A stretch of DNA of 64,000 nucleotides from Paenibacillus xylanivorans (GTDB lineage: Bacteria; Bacillota; Bacilli; Paenibacillales; Paenibacillaceae): assembly GCF_001280595.1 (NCBI RefSeq), contig NZ_LITU01000070.1:135697-199696 (forward strand), read 5' to 3'. Positions 53,590 through 62,700 of the stretch are shown here, piece by piece. Each line of letters starts with the position of its first letter. Position 1 is the stretch's first letter. The position numbers and the translations under genes were made by a program. The notes under the pieces were generated by a model. It searched no databases and was not told where the DNA came from. It was given only the letters and a program-made list of their open reading frames with translations.

Positions 53590-53667
53590 TGGGTTCAGTC
53601 CTTTCATCCATGTTTTGTATGTTTTGTTTCATCGTGTATTGCTTCCATGTCTGTATCTTAGAGCGCC

Positions 53668-53767
53668 AACCTTGAATGAATCTTAAATGATTTTACATTC
53701 CGTTGATCTTTTTTTACCTTCCTTTAATAGTCCGCGAAAAAAGTGGAATTAAGATTGATTCAAGGTT
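53668..53767. promoter_or_regulatory. 19-bp near-perfect inverted repeat in the divergent VTC/two-component promoter region
   Basis: AACCTTGAATGAATCTTAA (53668-53686) and TTAAGATTGATTCAAGGTT (53749-53767) are complementary at 18 of 19 positions, 62 bp apart, one beside each divergent transcription unit. The outward symmetry fits a response-regulator site repeated for each promoter. The adjacent OmpR-type regulator is the obvious candidate. Confidence 0.75.
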
Positions 53768-53839
53768 CGGTTGCTACAATCGTTGGTATAATAGATTGAC
53801 ATATATCGAAACCAATTCATGCAGAGGAATGAAGAACCG

Positions 53840-54517
53840 ATGAGAATACTAATTGCGGAAGATGAGGTTCATTTGGCGGAAGCCGTATCGCAAATATTGA
53901 AAAAACACAATTACTCTGTAGACATGGTGCATGACGGGAGATCGGGTCTGGATTATGCGCTAAGCGGAATCTATGATCTGTTGTTGCTCGACATCATGAT
54001 GCCGGAAATGGACGGGATTACCGTGCTGAAGAAACTACGCAGCGAAGGCAATCATACGCCTGTCATTCTGCTCACAGCCAAAGGAGAAATATCAGACAAA
54101 GTTACCGGGCTGGATTATGGAGCCGATGATTATATAGCAAAGCCCTTTGCCACGGAGGAATTGCTCGCACGGATTCGGGCAGCCCTGAGAAGGAAGGGAG
54201 AAGTCGTTCCAGAGGATGGACTGAAGTTCGGTGACATCGAACTGAACACAACGCAGCTGAAGCTGAGTGTTCAAGGCAAGGAGATCAAGCTGAATCTGAA
54301 GGAAAATGAACTGCTGGAACTGCTGATCACGCGCAAACAGGCCATTACTTCCAAAGAGCAGATTATTGAGAAGTTGTGGGGTTTCGATTCGGAAGTGGAG
54401 TATAACAATGTGGAGGTGTACATCTCGTTTTTACGTAAAAAATTAACCTTCTTGAACTCCGCGGTCCGCATTAATACGATTCGGGGTGTGGGGTACGTAC
54501 TTGAGGTGACGTCCTGA
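53840..54517 (+). CDS. OmpR/PhoB-family response regulator
   Basis: Regulator of 225 residues. The receiver domain has the acid cluster AEDEVH, phospho-acceptor Asp51 in LLLLDIMMPEMDG, the Thr in VILLTAKGE and Lys in YIAKPF. The C-terminal winged helix (about 125-222) has LNLKENELLELLITRKQAI, SKEQIIEKLWG and the wing TIRGVGYVLE. I chose ATG 53840 with AGAGGAA upstream; the longer frame starts at an ATG without a site. It overlaps the histidine kinase by one base. Faces the VTC operon across a region with a 19-bp inverted repeat. Confidence 0.95.
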   Translation: MRILIAEDEVHLAEAVSQILKKHNYSVDMVHDGRSGLDYALSGIYDLLLLDIMMPEMDGITVLKKLRSEGNHTPVILLTAKGEISDKVTGLDYGADDYIAKPFATEELLARIRAALRRKGEVVPEDGLKFGDIELNTTQLKLSVQGKEIKLNLKENELLELLITRKQAITSKEQIIEKLWGFDSEVEYNNVEVYISFLRKKLTFLNSAVRINTIRGVGYVLEVTS

Positions 54518-55818
54518 TGTTCAAGAAACTCAGAAACCGATTTCTGATCGTGAACTTGGTATCCATCTCGATTATGATGCTGGTTGCCTTTGCTACGATC
54601 TACATCATTACGTATCAGAATGTGCAGCGGGAAACTAACATGGAGCTGTTCAAAGTGTCGGATTTCTATCATGGTCCGTACAACTCCAGCAAGATGCCGC
54701 GCGGTGATGACAGGGATTCAGTGACAGGATCGCAGCCATCGGATTCCGTTACCAATGGAGCACCGGGAAGTGATCCGAACTCACCACCAGGACGCTCGGT
54801 ATCATTCATGATCAAGACGGACAGTGAATGGAAAATCACGGATGCGCACTCCAGGTTTGATATGGATGACACGTTCTATACTGAAGCTTTGCAAAAGGTG
54901 AACAAGGTTAACGATCTGGATCGGAAAACCGGACAATTCACACTGAATGGAACCGATTGGGCTTATGTGATCGATCCGAGCAGCACAGGTCACATGATTG
55001 TGTTCATCGATGTGACGGCCCAACAGGGCATCCTTACGAATCTGATTTATACGTTTGCCATCGTAGGTTTGATCATGCTGATCGTCATCTTCTTCCTAAG
55101 TCGTTATTTCGCCAATCGTTCCATTACCCCAGTCAAGGAAGCTTTTGAGAAGCAAAAGCAGTTCATAGCCGATGCTTCTCATGAGTTGAAAACGCCGCTG
55201 GCGATCATTAATACCAACACGGATGTGCTTCTCGCGAACCGGGAGGATACAATTGAAAATCAGGCCAAATGGCTGCATTACATCAAGTCGGAGACGGAAC
55301 GCATGTCGGGACTGACGAATGATTTGTTATATCTGACTCAAATTGACGATTCGCGATCCTCGATGATTCATGCCAAGTTCAATATGAGCGATGCGGTGGA
55401 GACGATCATTTTGACGATGGAAGCGGTGATTTTCGAGAAAAATATATCCTTGGACTACAGCATTGAACCGCAGCTCATGGTCCATGGCAACAGCGAACAG
55501 ATTAAGCAAGTCATTCTGATTTTGCTCGATAATGCTGTGAAATACTCCAGAGCCAAGGGCTCGGTCAACGTATCGTTGAAGAAACAAAATAATGACGTTG
55601 TGCTGGCCGTTTCCAACACGGGAGAGGGCATTGCGGCTGAACATCTGGACCGGATTTTCGATCGTTTCTATCGCACGGATGCCTCCAGAGCACGGAAACA
55701 TGGTGGACATGGATTGGGTCTTGCGATTGCAAGGTCGATCGTGGAGCAGCACAAAGGTGAGATTTACGCTCGCAGTGTGGTAGGGGAAGGCGCAACATTT
55801 TACGTTCGTTTATCTTAG
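54517..55818 (+). CDS. Sensor histidine kinase
   Basis: Membrane kinase of 433 residues. TM1 (about 9-32) and TM2 (about 175-197) enclose an extracytoplasmic domain of about 140 residues, whose N-terminal part is low-complexity and rich in Asp/Ser/Pro. HisKA has His222 in DASHELKTPLAI. The ATPase domain shows LLDNAVKYS (N box), VSNTGEGI (G1) and GGHGLGLAIARS (G2). No HAMP domain is obvious between TM2 and HisKA. It forms a pair with the response regulator upstream (ATGA-like overlap) and is the likely sensor of whatever signal controls the divergent VTC operon. Confidence 0.93.
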   Translation: MFKKLRNRFLIVNLVSISIMMLVAFATIYIITYQNVQRETNMELFKVSDFYHGPYNSSKMPRGDDRDSVTGSQPSDSVTNGAPGSDPNSPPGRSVSFMIKTDSEWKITDAHSRFDMDDTFYTEALQKVNKVNDLDRKTGQFTLNGTDWAYVIDPSSTGHMIVFIDVTAQQGILTNLIYTFAIVGLIMLIVIFFLSRYFANRSITPVKEAFEKQKQFIADASHELKTPLAIINTNTDVLLANREDTIENQAKWLHYIKSETERMSGLTNDLLYLTQIDDSRSSMIHAKFNMSDAVETIILTMEAVIFEKNISLDYSIEPQLMVHGNSEQIKQVILILLDNAVKYSRAKGSVNVSLKKQNNDVVLAVSNTGEGIAAEHLDRIFDRFYRTDASRARKHGGHGLGLAIARSIVEQHKGEIYARSVVGEGATFYVRLS

Positions 55819-55902
55819 GGATAAGGAATAAGGCATGACTGTTGTGGGTTAACCTATGCTACAATGGCAACAGAACGTATGAATCAAGGAGCTGACTTTA
55901 AC

Positions 55903-56187
55903 GTGACTGAAGCAAATTCAATTAATGAACAGGAAATGAAGGCATATATTGCAGAGAAGACGAAGGCAAGCGAAGCGAATATCGCTCTTGTCCTGAAGCA
56001 TGAGCAGGCGTACATTAACAAAGCGCATGAAAATGCCAAAGGCGACGTGGATATCGACGGTGACGATCTGGCCGACTACATTCTGAGCCGCAAAGATGTG
56101 AAGCTGGGTGAGCTGACCGTTGAAGGCATTCTGGATGCTGAAATGGACTACTTGATGGAAAAAGGGCTCGCTGGCTACGTGGATTAA
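55903..56187 (+). CDS. Conserved-looking small acidic protein of unknown function
   Basis: About 94 residues. I place the start at GTG 55903, 11 nt after AAGGAG; an in-frame ATG lies at 55879 but has no ribosome site. The protein is helical and acidic: EQEMKAYIAEKTKASEANIA, then DVDIDGDDLADYILSRKDVK, and a C-terminus MDYLMEKGLAGYVD. No TM segment or known motif was recognised; the DIDGDDL stretch does not form a canonical EF hand. It follows the kinase gene by 84 bp and precedes a terminator, so it may share the kinase transcript. Confidence 0.65.
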   Translation: MTEANSINEQEMKAYIAEKTKASEANIALVLKHEQAYINKAHENAKGDVDIDGDDLADYILSRKDVKLGELTVEGILDAEMDYLMEKGLAGYVD

Positions 56188-56207
56188 ATTTAAATCAATC
56201 TATTTAA

Positions 56208-56253
56208 AAAATGACCTCAGCCTCCACGTTATTGTGGAATTTGAGGTCATTTT
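56208..56253. terminator. Bidirectional terminator
   Basis: AAAATGACCTCA (56208-56219) and TGAGGTCATTTT (56242-56253) with an inner CCAC/GTGG pair. It separates the small acidic protein gene from the leftward SDR gene. Confidence 0.9.
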
Positions 56254-56314
56254 GGATTGTACATTCGGAATCACCTTTTAAACCGCCAGCCCCGTTGGGC
56301 TAGCCCCATTCTTC

Positions 56315-57085
56315 TTATTGACCCATCATACCGCCATCGACAGTGTAGAGCGAAGCAGTGACATAAGATGCTTCTTCGGACAACAGGAAGTTCATGATGG
56401 CTGCGACTTCTTCCGGTTCACCATAGCGGCCCATCGGAATGCTGGATACGGTAGCGGATTGATAATCCTCCACATTACCGGAGTTTGCCTCGATTTGGCG
56501 CATCATGCGGGTATTAATAGTGCCTGGCAATACCGCGTTGACCCGAATACCATGGGGCGCGAGTTCATTCGCTGCTGTGCGGGTGAGGCCAATCACGGCA
56601 TGTTTGGACATAATATATGGAGATACGGCTGGAGCACCCATCAGACCTGCAAGGGAAGAGGTATTCAGAATCGCGCCTGATTTTTGTTTTTTCATGACAG
56701 GGATAACGTTCTGCAAACCAAGGAATACCCCGCGCACATTGACGTTATATACGAGGTCGAGGGCTTCAACGCTCAGATCTTCGATCAGTCCGGTTGGACC
56801 TTCAATGCCGGCATTATTGGCGAAATAATCGATACGACCAAACGTATCAAGTGCTTGCTGCACATAGTTTTTCACATCGGCTTCCTGAGATACGTTTGCT
56901 TTCACCGCAATGACGTGCTCCTTGTCGAGTTTCAGATCCGTAATGGTTTGCTGAATGGCTTCTTCGTTGAGGTCGACCAGCACCAGATTAATTTTGCGTT
57001 CGGCAAGGCGACGTGCCAATTCTTTACCAATGCCACCGGCTGCTCCTGTAATAACGGCTGTTTGGGTATATGATGTACTCATCAT
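56315..57085 (-). CDS. Short-chain dehydrogenase/reductase
   Basis: NAD(P)-dependent oxidoreductase of 256 residues. The cofactor motif is TGAAGGIG, the NNAG motif is in YFANNAGIEGP, catalytic Ser-Tyr-Lys is in NTSSLAG and SPYIMSKHAV, and the C-terminus ends TVDGGMMGQ. The acidic residue at the end of the second strand (VLVDLN) suggests NAD preference. Substrate unknown. Two consecutive ATGs begin the frame (57085, 57082), with AGGAGC upstream. Divergent from a TetR regulator with a palindrome in between, so it is the likely target of that regulator. Confidence 0.93.
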   Translation of the reverse strand: MMSTSYTQTAVITGAAGGIGKELARRLAERKINLVLVDLNEEAIQQTITDLKLDKEHVIAVKANVSQEADVKNYVQQALDTFGRIDYFANNAGIEGPTGLIEDLSVEALDLVYNVNVRGVFLGLQNVIPVMKKQKSGAILNTSSLAGLMGAPAVSPYIMSKHAVIGLTRTAANELAPHGIRVNAVLPGTINTRMMRQIEANSGNVEDYQSATVSSIPMGRYGEPEEVAAIMNFLLSEEASYVTASLYTVDGGMMGQ

Positions 57086-57197
57086 TTATTCGCTCCTTAT
57101 AAAATGAAATCAGGTGAACTGTGAGTGAACATTCAACCTGTGGTCTATCGTTCCTATCTCAATGTTAAGATATACATAGAAATGTGACAATCATCAT

Positions 57198-57214
57198 TGA
57201 CAGCGCATATGTCA
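57198..57214. promoter_or_regulatory. Operator-like palindrome between the SDR and TetR genes
   Basis: TGACAGCGCATATGTCA has TGACA/TGTCA arms around a 7-nt centre and lies in the 190-bp divergent region about 60 bp upstream of the TetR gene. A typical position for a TetR-family dimer site. Confidence 0.5.
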
Positions 57215-57277
57215 GCTATCGGACAGAGATGTAAGCGGTGTTCATTTAGGTTACAATAATGGACAGAGGAGGTGGAA

Positions 57278-57916
57278 ATGTTGATTATCGAACACCCTCA
57301 GGATCGGAGAGCACGAAGAACGCAGGATGCCATCATTGCTGCGGCAGTTTCTTTGATATTGGAAAAGGGAGCTGAAGCCGTCACGATTCGTGACATTACG
57401 GAGCGGGCGGATTATAACCGGGGAACGTTCTATTTACATTTTCCCGGCAAACCCGAGCTATTGCAATTTATTCTGGATGATTTCATGCAGGGCGTGGGAC
57501 AAGCTTATGCATCACCTTATGCGAAGTTAAAAGAAGTGGATATGACAGCATTGCTGCCATCAACGATGCCTGTATTTGAATATATTGAAGCGCATCAAGA
57601 CATCTTTCGAGCTTTGATGACGATGCATGGGGATATGGGAACCAGACTCTGCAACATGTTCAGAACATATTTAACCGAAGATTTTGTATTGGTGACCGAA
57701 GACAGCGACTACACCATTAATTACGACATCATGCTAAGTTACCTGGTATCTGCGACCGTTGGTGTGATTATGCATTGGGCGGAGATTGGTTTCAAGTATT
57801 CTTCCCACTATATGGGAGAACAGCTGACCGCGCTAATTAATATCAAACCGACCCGTCTCCTGATTGAACCAGGGCAGAAGGGCCGGACCATTCATGAACG
57901 CATGCTTCAGGACTAA
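57278..57916 (+). CDS. TetR-family transcriptional regulator
   Basis: Regulator of 212 residues. The N-terminal HTH is visible in RTQDAIIAAAVSLILEKGAE, TIRDITERADYNRGTFYLHF and PGKPELLQFIL; the C-terminal part is all-helical ligand-binding type (EHQDIF-like EAHQDIFRALMTMHG; YLVSATVGVIMHWAEIGF), as in the TetR_C_7-like group. ATG 57278 lies after AGAGGAGG. It is divergent from the SDR gene and probably controls it and itself. Confidence 0.92.
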   Translation: MLIIEHPQDRRARRTQDAIIAAAVSLILEKGAEAVTIRDITERADYNRGTFYLHFPGKPELLQFILDDFMQGVGQAYASPYAKLKEVDMTALLPSTMPVFEYIEAHQDIFRALMTMHGDMGTRLCNMFRTYLTEDFVLVTEDSDYTINYDIMLSYLVSATVGVIMHWAEIGFKYSSHYMGEQLTALINIKPTRLLIEPGQKGRTIHERMLQD

Positions 57917-57934
57917 ATAGCGTGCTCGGTTCTC

Positions 57935-58483
57935 TTATTCCCAGGGATAACTAACGGTGAGGAAGTCGGCGAATTTCTTGCTTTCTTCCCGCCGTTGTTT
58001 CCGCATGGCCGCCCGAGCTGGAGCGGTCTCGTATAATTTCTTCTCTTCCTCCGTCTCTGGAATGATGCGAGGAACAATGAGTTTACGGTTATTTTCATCC
58101 AAAGCGACAAAGGTAAGGAATGCGGTAGCCGCGATTTTCTTCTCCCCCGTCTTGAGATCCTCACGGATCACCTTCACAAAAATCTCCATCGAACTTCGTC
58201 CTGTCCAGGAAACAAACGATTCCAGTGTCACCGAATCTGTCGGATTAATCGGATACAGAAAATCGACTGAGTCGGTTGAGGCCGTAACGGTGTTCACCCG
58301 GCACAGCTTGGAAGCAGTGATGGATGCAATATCATCAATATAGGACATCAGCTTCCCACCAAATAATGTGTTGTGATTATTCACGTCTGTCGGGAACACC
58401 CTAGACGTCTTGAAACAACGTGTTTCACGCATGTACTTTTTCTCCACCTGATCCAATTCCGTAGGCTTCGGTATCTCTCTCAT
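57935..58483 (-). CDS. Acyl-CoA thioesterase, hotdog fold (YkhA-like)
   Basis: Enzyme of 182 residues that hydrolyses acyl-CoA. The hotdog core is visible with FPTDVNNHNTLFGGKLMSYID (the catalytic Asn/Asp region), TASTDSVDFLYPI and FVSWTGRSSMEIFV. The C-terminus is charged and extended (EEEKKLYETAPARAAMRKQR). I chose ATG 58483, which follows CAGGAGGAAG. It is convergent with the TetR gene, whose stop is 18 bp away. Confidence 0.92.
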   Translation of the reverse strand: MREIPKPTELDQVEKKYMRETRCFKTSRVFPTDVNNHNTLFGGKLMSYIDDIASITASKLCRVNTVTASTDSVDFLYPINPTDSVTLESFVSWTGRSSMEIFVKVIREDLKTGEKKIAATAFLTFVALDENNRKLIVPRIIPETEEEKKLYETAPARAAMRKQRREESKKFADFLTVSYPWE

Positions 58484-58605
58484 ATTTCTTCCTCCTGACA
58501 GTATGGCTGATGGACTCTGCAAGATATGCCACGCCCATCGTCTCTATATGTTAGTTCTAGTATAGGTGTCGGTCACATCCCTATTCAAGTGAAGCATAAT
58601 TCAAA

Positions 58606-58641
58606 AAAACCGCCAGGCGCGGACCGGCGCGCTGGCGGTTT
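58606..58641 (-). terminator. Terminator of the acetate-transporter-like gene
   Basis: On the minus strand AAACCGCCAGCGCGC pairs with GCGCCTGGCGGTTT, and a run of T follows. It lies 11 bp past the stop of the leftward transporter gene. Confidence 0.88.
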
Positions 58642-58652
58642 GATGCTGTATA

Positions 58653-59276
58653 TTAAGCCTTGGCTTTGAAAATGCCAGACGGTCCGCCAACAGGCAGGAA
58701 CGTGTAGCCAAAATGAGCATTCAGTACGGAAGCACCTGTGCCGTACAACGACACGATTCCGATTCCCATTTCAGCATAAGCTGCGATGGTATGGAAGATA
58801 TGAGGAGCTACGCCGAAGGCATCAAAGGTCAGGCCAAGGAACAGGAAGTCAATGAGAATGAAAATGATGAGCAATACTTTGTTGGCTTCAACGGCACCCA
58901 GCGTCATGAACAGGGTGAACACGAGATATCCGGCAAAAGCAAATCCGAGCTGCTTGCCATCTGCCTGTTCCGCAAGAGTGGAGCCAAACACGCCCATTTT
59001 GATCAGCCAGTTGGCACCCATCGCGAACCAGAAGAATGCGTATGCGCCGAAGGCAGTCGTACCAAAGGTATTGTTGCGTTTGGAATCTTGAATACAAGCG
59101 AATAGCTGGGCAAAGGCACCGAGGAAAATCGCCCAAGGAATGGCGTAGCTAAGGCCGTCTGTAATGCCAAGCTTTTGGGAGGAAGCGACCAGAGTGACGA
59201 TGGCCAACCCAAATAATCCCATCGCGCTGGGATCGGCGTTTATGATTTTGACTTTAGTCTGTGAATCGGTTTGCAT
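58653..59276 (-). CDS. GPR1/FUN34/YaaH-family acetate/succinate transporter
   Basis: Membrane protein of 207 residues with six TM segments. The family motif NxxPxxLGL appears as INADPSAMGLFGLAI, followed by GAFAQLFACIQDSKRNNTFG and FGAYAFFWFAMGANW. Members such as SatP (YaaH) carry acetate and succinate. I chose ATG 59276 with GGAGG about 12 nt upstream, because the frame extends 66 codons farther upstream without transporter features. It is divergent from the large pectin-lyase gene across a ~470-bp region. Loss of carbon by overflow and acetate reuptake is the usual role. Confidence 0.88.
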   Translation of the reverse strand: MQTDSQTKVKIINADPSAMGLFGLAIVTLVASSQKLGITDGLSYAIPWAIFLGAFAQLFACIQDSKRNNTFGTTAFGAYAFFWFAMGANWLIKMGVFGSTLAEQADGKQLGFAFAGYLVFTLFMTLGAVEANKVLLIIFILIDFLFLGLTFDAFGVAPHIFHTIAAYAEMGIGIVSLYGTGASVLNAHFGYTFLPVGGPSGIFKAKA

Positions 59277-59745
59277 GGTGTTGATGAGCCTCCAAATAAT
59301 CAAATCAGGATGATCCGTTCGAACTGAACCGTCCTCTATACTTCGTATTTCGTATCCGCCTGGTCCGGACACACACATCGCCCTATTGTACCTGAATGAA
59401 TTACGTATGAAAAGGGATTTTATTACCTTTTGAAGCATTATCCGATCCCTTGTGAGGCTTGTGTTAGAGATCATAAATGAACAAATCGGTTTTTTAGTGG
59501 AAAAAGACGGAAAATTACATGTTCATTCCCTGGAAGAAGGGATAGTATCGAGGGGAAATGAAAACCTTTGCCTCAAAGTTTACTGATGTGAAGTGTTAAA
59601 GGGTTTTAACAAAAAATGAAAGAGGTGATCAATTACTCAGAAGTGGTTCTTTTTAAAGCAATAAAATGCAAGCGCTTACTTACAGGCTGTACCATCGTTC
59701 TGGCTGTAATCATTCAATGATGAGGAAATGAAAGGATGGGTGTTC
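59277..59745 (+). promoter_or_regulatory. Divergent regulatory region with a cre-like site (59667-59680)
   Basis: About 470 bp without a gene. TGCAAGCGCTTACT at 59667-59680 resembles a CcpA catabolite-responsive element (TGWAANCGNTNWCA) with the core AAGCGCTT; it lies about 65 bp upstream of the large secreted lyase. Earlier in the gap TTAAAGGGTTTTAA forms a short palindrome. No open frame of note was seen. Confidence 0.55.
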
Positions 59746-62700
59746 ATGATCGCGAAGTCGCGGCAGGTTGGCTTGGTTTTGCTCCTATGGGTATTTACAA
59801 TTTCCAGTCTGGGGTGGGGGACAATGTTTGGCACACCAACAGCAAGTGCAGCCGCATCGGCTGATGAAGCTGCCGGTGGAAGCACTTATAAATTCGACTT
59901 TGGTTCAGGAGCTGTTGCGAATGGATATACAGGTGTGGGCGCAACGTCTGCTTATTCGGCGGAACGTGGCTATGGTTTCACCGATGTATCCAAGGTAATG
60001 GTACAGGATCGGGGTACAAGTGATCCGATTAAATCCGATTTTGCCAAAATCGCCGATGGGGGCGGATTTAAGGTGGATTTGCCGAGCGGTGATTATACCG
60101 TCTCCCTTGTCGCTGGCGACAGTGCAGGCAACACAGATATTGCGATCAAAGTGGAGAGCATGAACAAGGTTCAGCAGAATACCAAGCCAGCGGGTGAATA
60201 TCTGGAGATGAGCTTCGATATTGCACTGGTGGATGGGCAGATGAACTTTGAATTCTCCGGAACGGCCGCCAATATCAATGCGCTCGTAATCACCAAACAA
60301 CAGGAACGCGAAGCAGGTAGCAAACCTGCTGTGTACCTTGCGGGTGACTCGACAATGCAAACCTATAATCCGTATTGGGAGCCCCAAGCGGGTTGGGGGC
60401 AAATGTTCCCGTCCTTTTTCAGTGATGCCGTGGAGATTAAGAACCATTCCATCGGTGGACGCAGTTCCAAATCCTTTATTTTCGAAGGTCGATTGGATGA
60501 GATTCTACGCCTTATTCGTCCGGGAGATTATCTGTTCGTGCAGTTCGGACACAACGATGCAACGATCAGTGTTCCTGACCGCTATGCTTCACCCGCCGAT
60601 TACAAAAACTATTTGAAAACCTACATAGACGGCGTGCAGCAGCGGGGAGCTACGCCAATTCTGGTAACCCCAATGGGTCGCAGGGACTTTAACGCAGACA
60701 CAGGCAAGTTCAATGTATCCTTCCCTGAATATGTTCAGGCGATGAAAGAGGTGGCTTCGGAGAAAAATGTGAAGCTGATCGATTTGAGCGCACTCAGCAT
60801 TGCGTACTATGATTCCATTGGACCGGAAGCGACATTATCTGTCTTCCTCCATATATCACCAGGCATCTATCAGGCATTCCCGAACGGGGCAACGGATAAT
60901 ACGCACTTCCAGGAATATGGAGCGATTCAGATTGCCCGTCTGGTTGCAGGTGCGGTTCGTGAACTGGATCTGCCATTATCGGAAGCGGTTCAGGATGCCG
61001 AAGTACCGGCTGAATTGCCAGCCAAACCTGCTGCATTGAAGGCAGGCAGCATTAGCAACGCCGGAGCGGTATTGAAATGGACGGCGGATGACACCGCAGA
61101 CATCTACAAAGTGTACCGCAAACTTTCAACAGAGCCGGAATCTGCCTACAAACTGGCAGGAACGGCAACCGTACCTACTTTAACGCTGAGTGGTTTGGTC
61201 GAAGGAAAGTCGTACACGGTTCGAGTAACCGCTGTGAATGGTCGCGGCGAATCCGATCCTTCGGATGAAGTCAGCTTCACCACCAAGTCGGCAACCTATC
61301 GATATGACTTTGGCCCGGTAGGTTCTCCGGTTGCTGAAGGGTATACGGAAGTCAATCGAAATACGCTGTATACGCCTGAACGCGGTTATGGATTAACGTC
61401 TTCCGCCAATATGGCGGATCGGGATCGTGGCAGTGCGACGGATAACCTGCGTCGTGACTTCGTGATCTATTTTAACGGCTCGTATGAATTCAAAGTGGAT
61501 CTGCCGAATGGTACCTATTCGGTCAAGACATACACGGGGGACTGGATTGGTTCGGCGCGGACCAACATCAATATTGAAGGCAAAGATTATGGAACGGTAT
61601 CTTCCGGCGCTCAAAATATAGCCGAAAAAGTGATCAACCGGATTAACGTCCAGGATGGACAGATGAATCTGATCTTCAGCGGGCAAACGGCGCATCTCAA
61701 CGGGCTTGAGATTACACCAGTCTTGGTGGCCCCTTCCAATCTGAAACTGGATGGTCTGGATTTGGAGAGTGATCCGATCACTGCTGCATTGTCATGGGAC
61801 GCTATTGGGGATGACGTACAGTATAAGGTATACCGTCAGTCAACTGGGGCGGCTAAGGCCGAGTTGCTGGCAACCACGGATACAACAACCTATATCGATA
61901 ACAAGGTCGATCTAGGAATGAATTATGTATACACGGTAACGGCTGCGGATCGTACAGGTACAGAATCGGTAGCATCCAATGCACTGTCTGTATCGACGAT
62001 TGATTCATCTGTAGACAAGGCAGAGGTCCCTTCAGGTCTGTCGTTACAAAGCATCAACAAAAATGACGTTTCCTTCAGTTGGACGGAAACAGCAGGTGCA
62101 CGTGCATATCAAATTTATCGCGCTGTGAAGCAGGATGGGCCGTATGATCTAATCGCTCGTACCAAGGAGACAGCATACACAGACTCCACCATTCTCAGCA
62201 CGATTCCTTATTTCTATAAAGTGGCGTCTGTGAATGCAGGTGGGGTCTCCGAACTGTCGGCTGCACTCGAAACACCGGTAGCAACGACGCTGAATCGCGA
62301 AATGGAATATTTGGACCGTGCTCCGGTCGCTGTAAAAACAGATAACGGCAACTATATCGGCTGGCGCATGCTGGGCCTGGATGCCGAGACCATTGCCTTC
62401 AATCTGTATCGGGATGGTGTGAAGCTTAACAATGAACCGATAACGGGAAGCACCAACTTTACGGATGCCGAAGGCACGGATGCGTCCAAATACCGGGTCA
62501 TGATGGTACAAAACGGCATTGAAAAAGCGGCAACGAAGGAATTCGGCGTTTGGCAGGAGCAGTATTTGTCTGTACCTCTGCAAAAGCCTGCCGATGCGTA
62601 TACGAAGGACGGACAGCCGTATTCGTATTATGCGGGTGATGCCAGCGTGGGCGATGTCGATGGTGATGGGGAATATGAGATTGTTCTGATGTGGTCGCCC

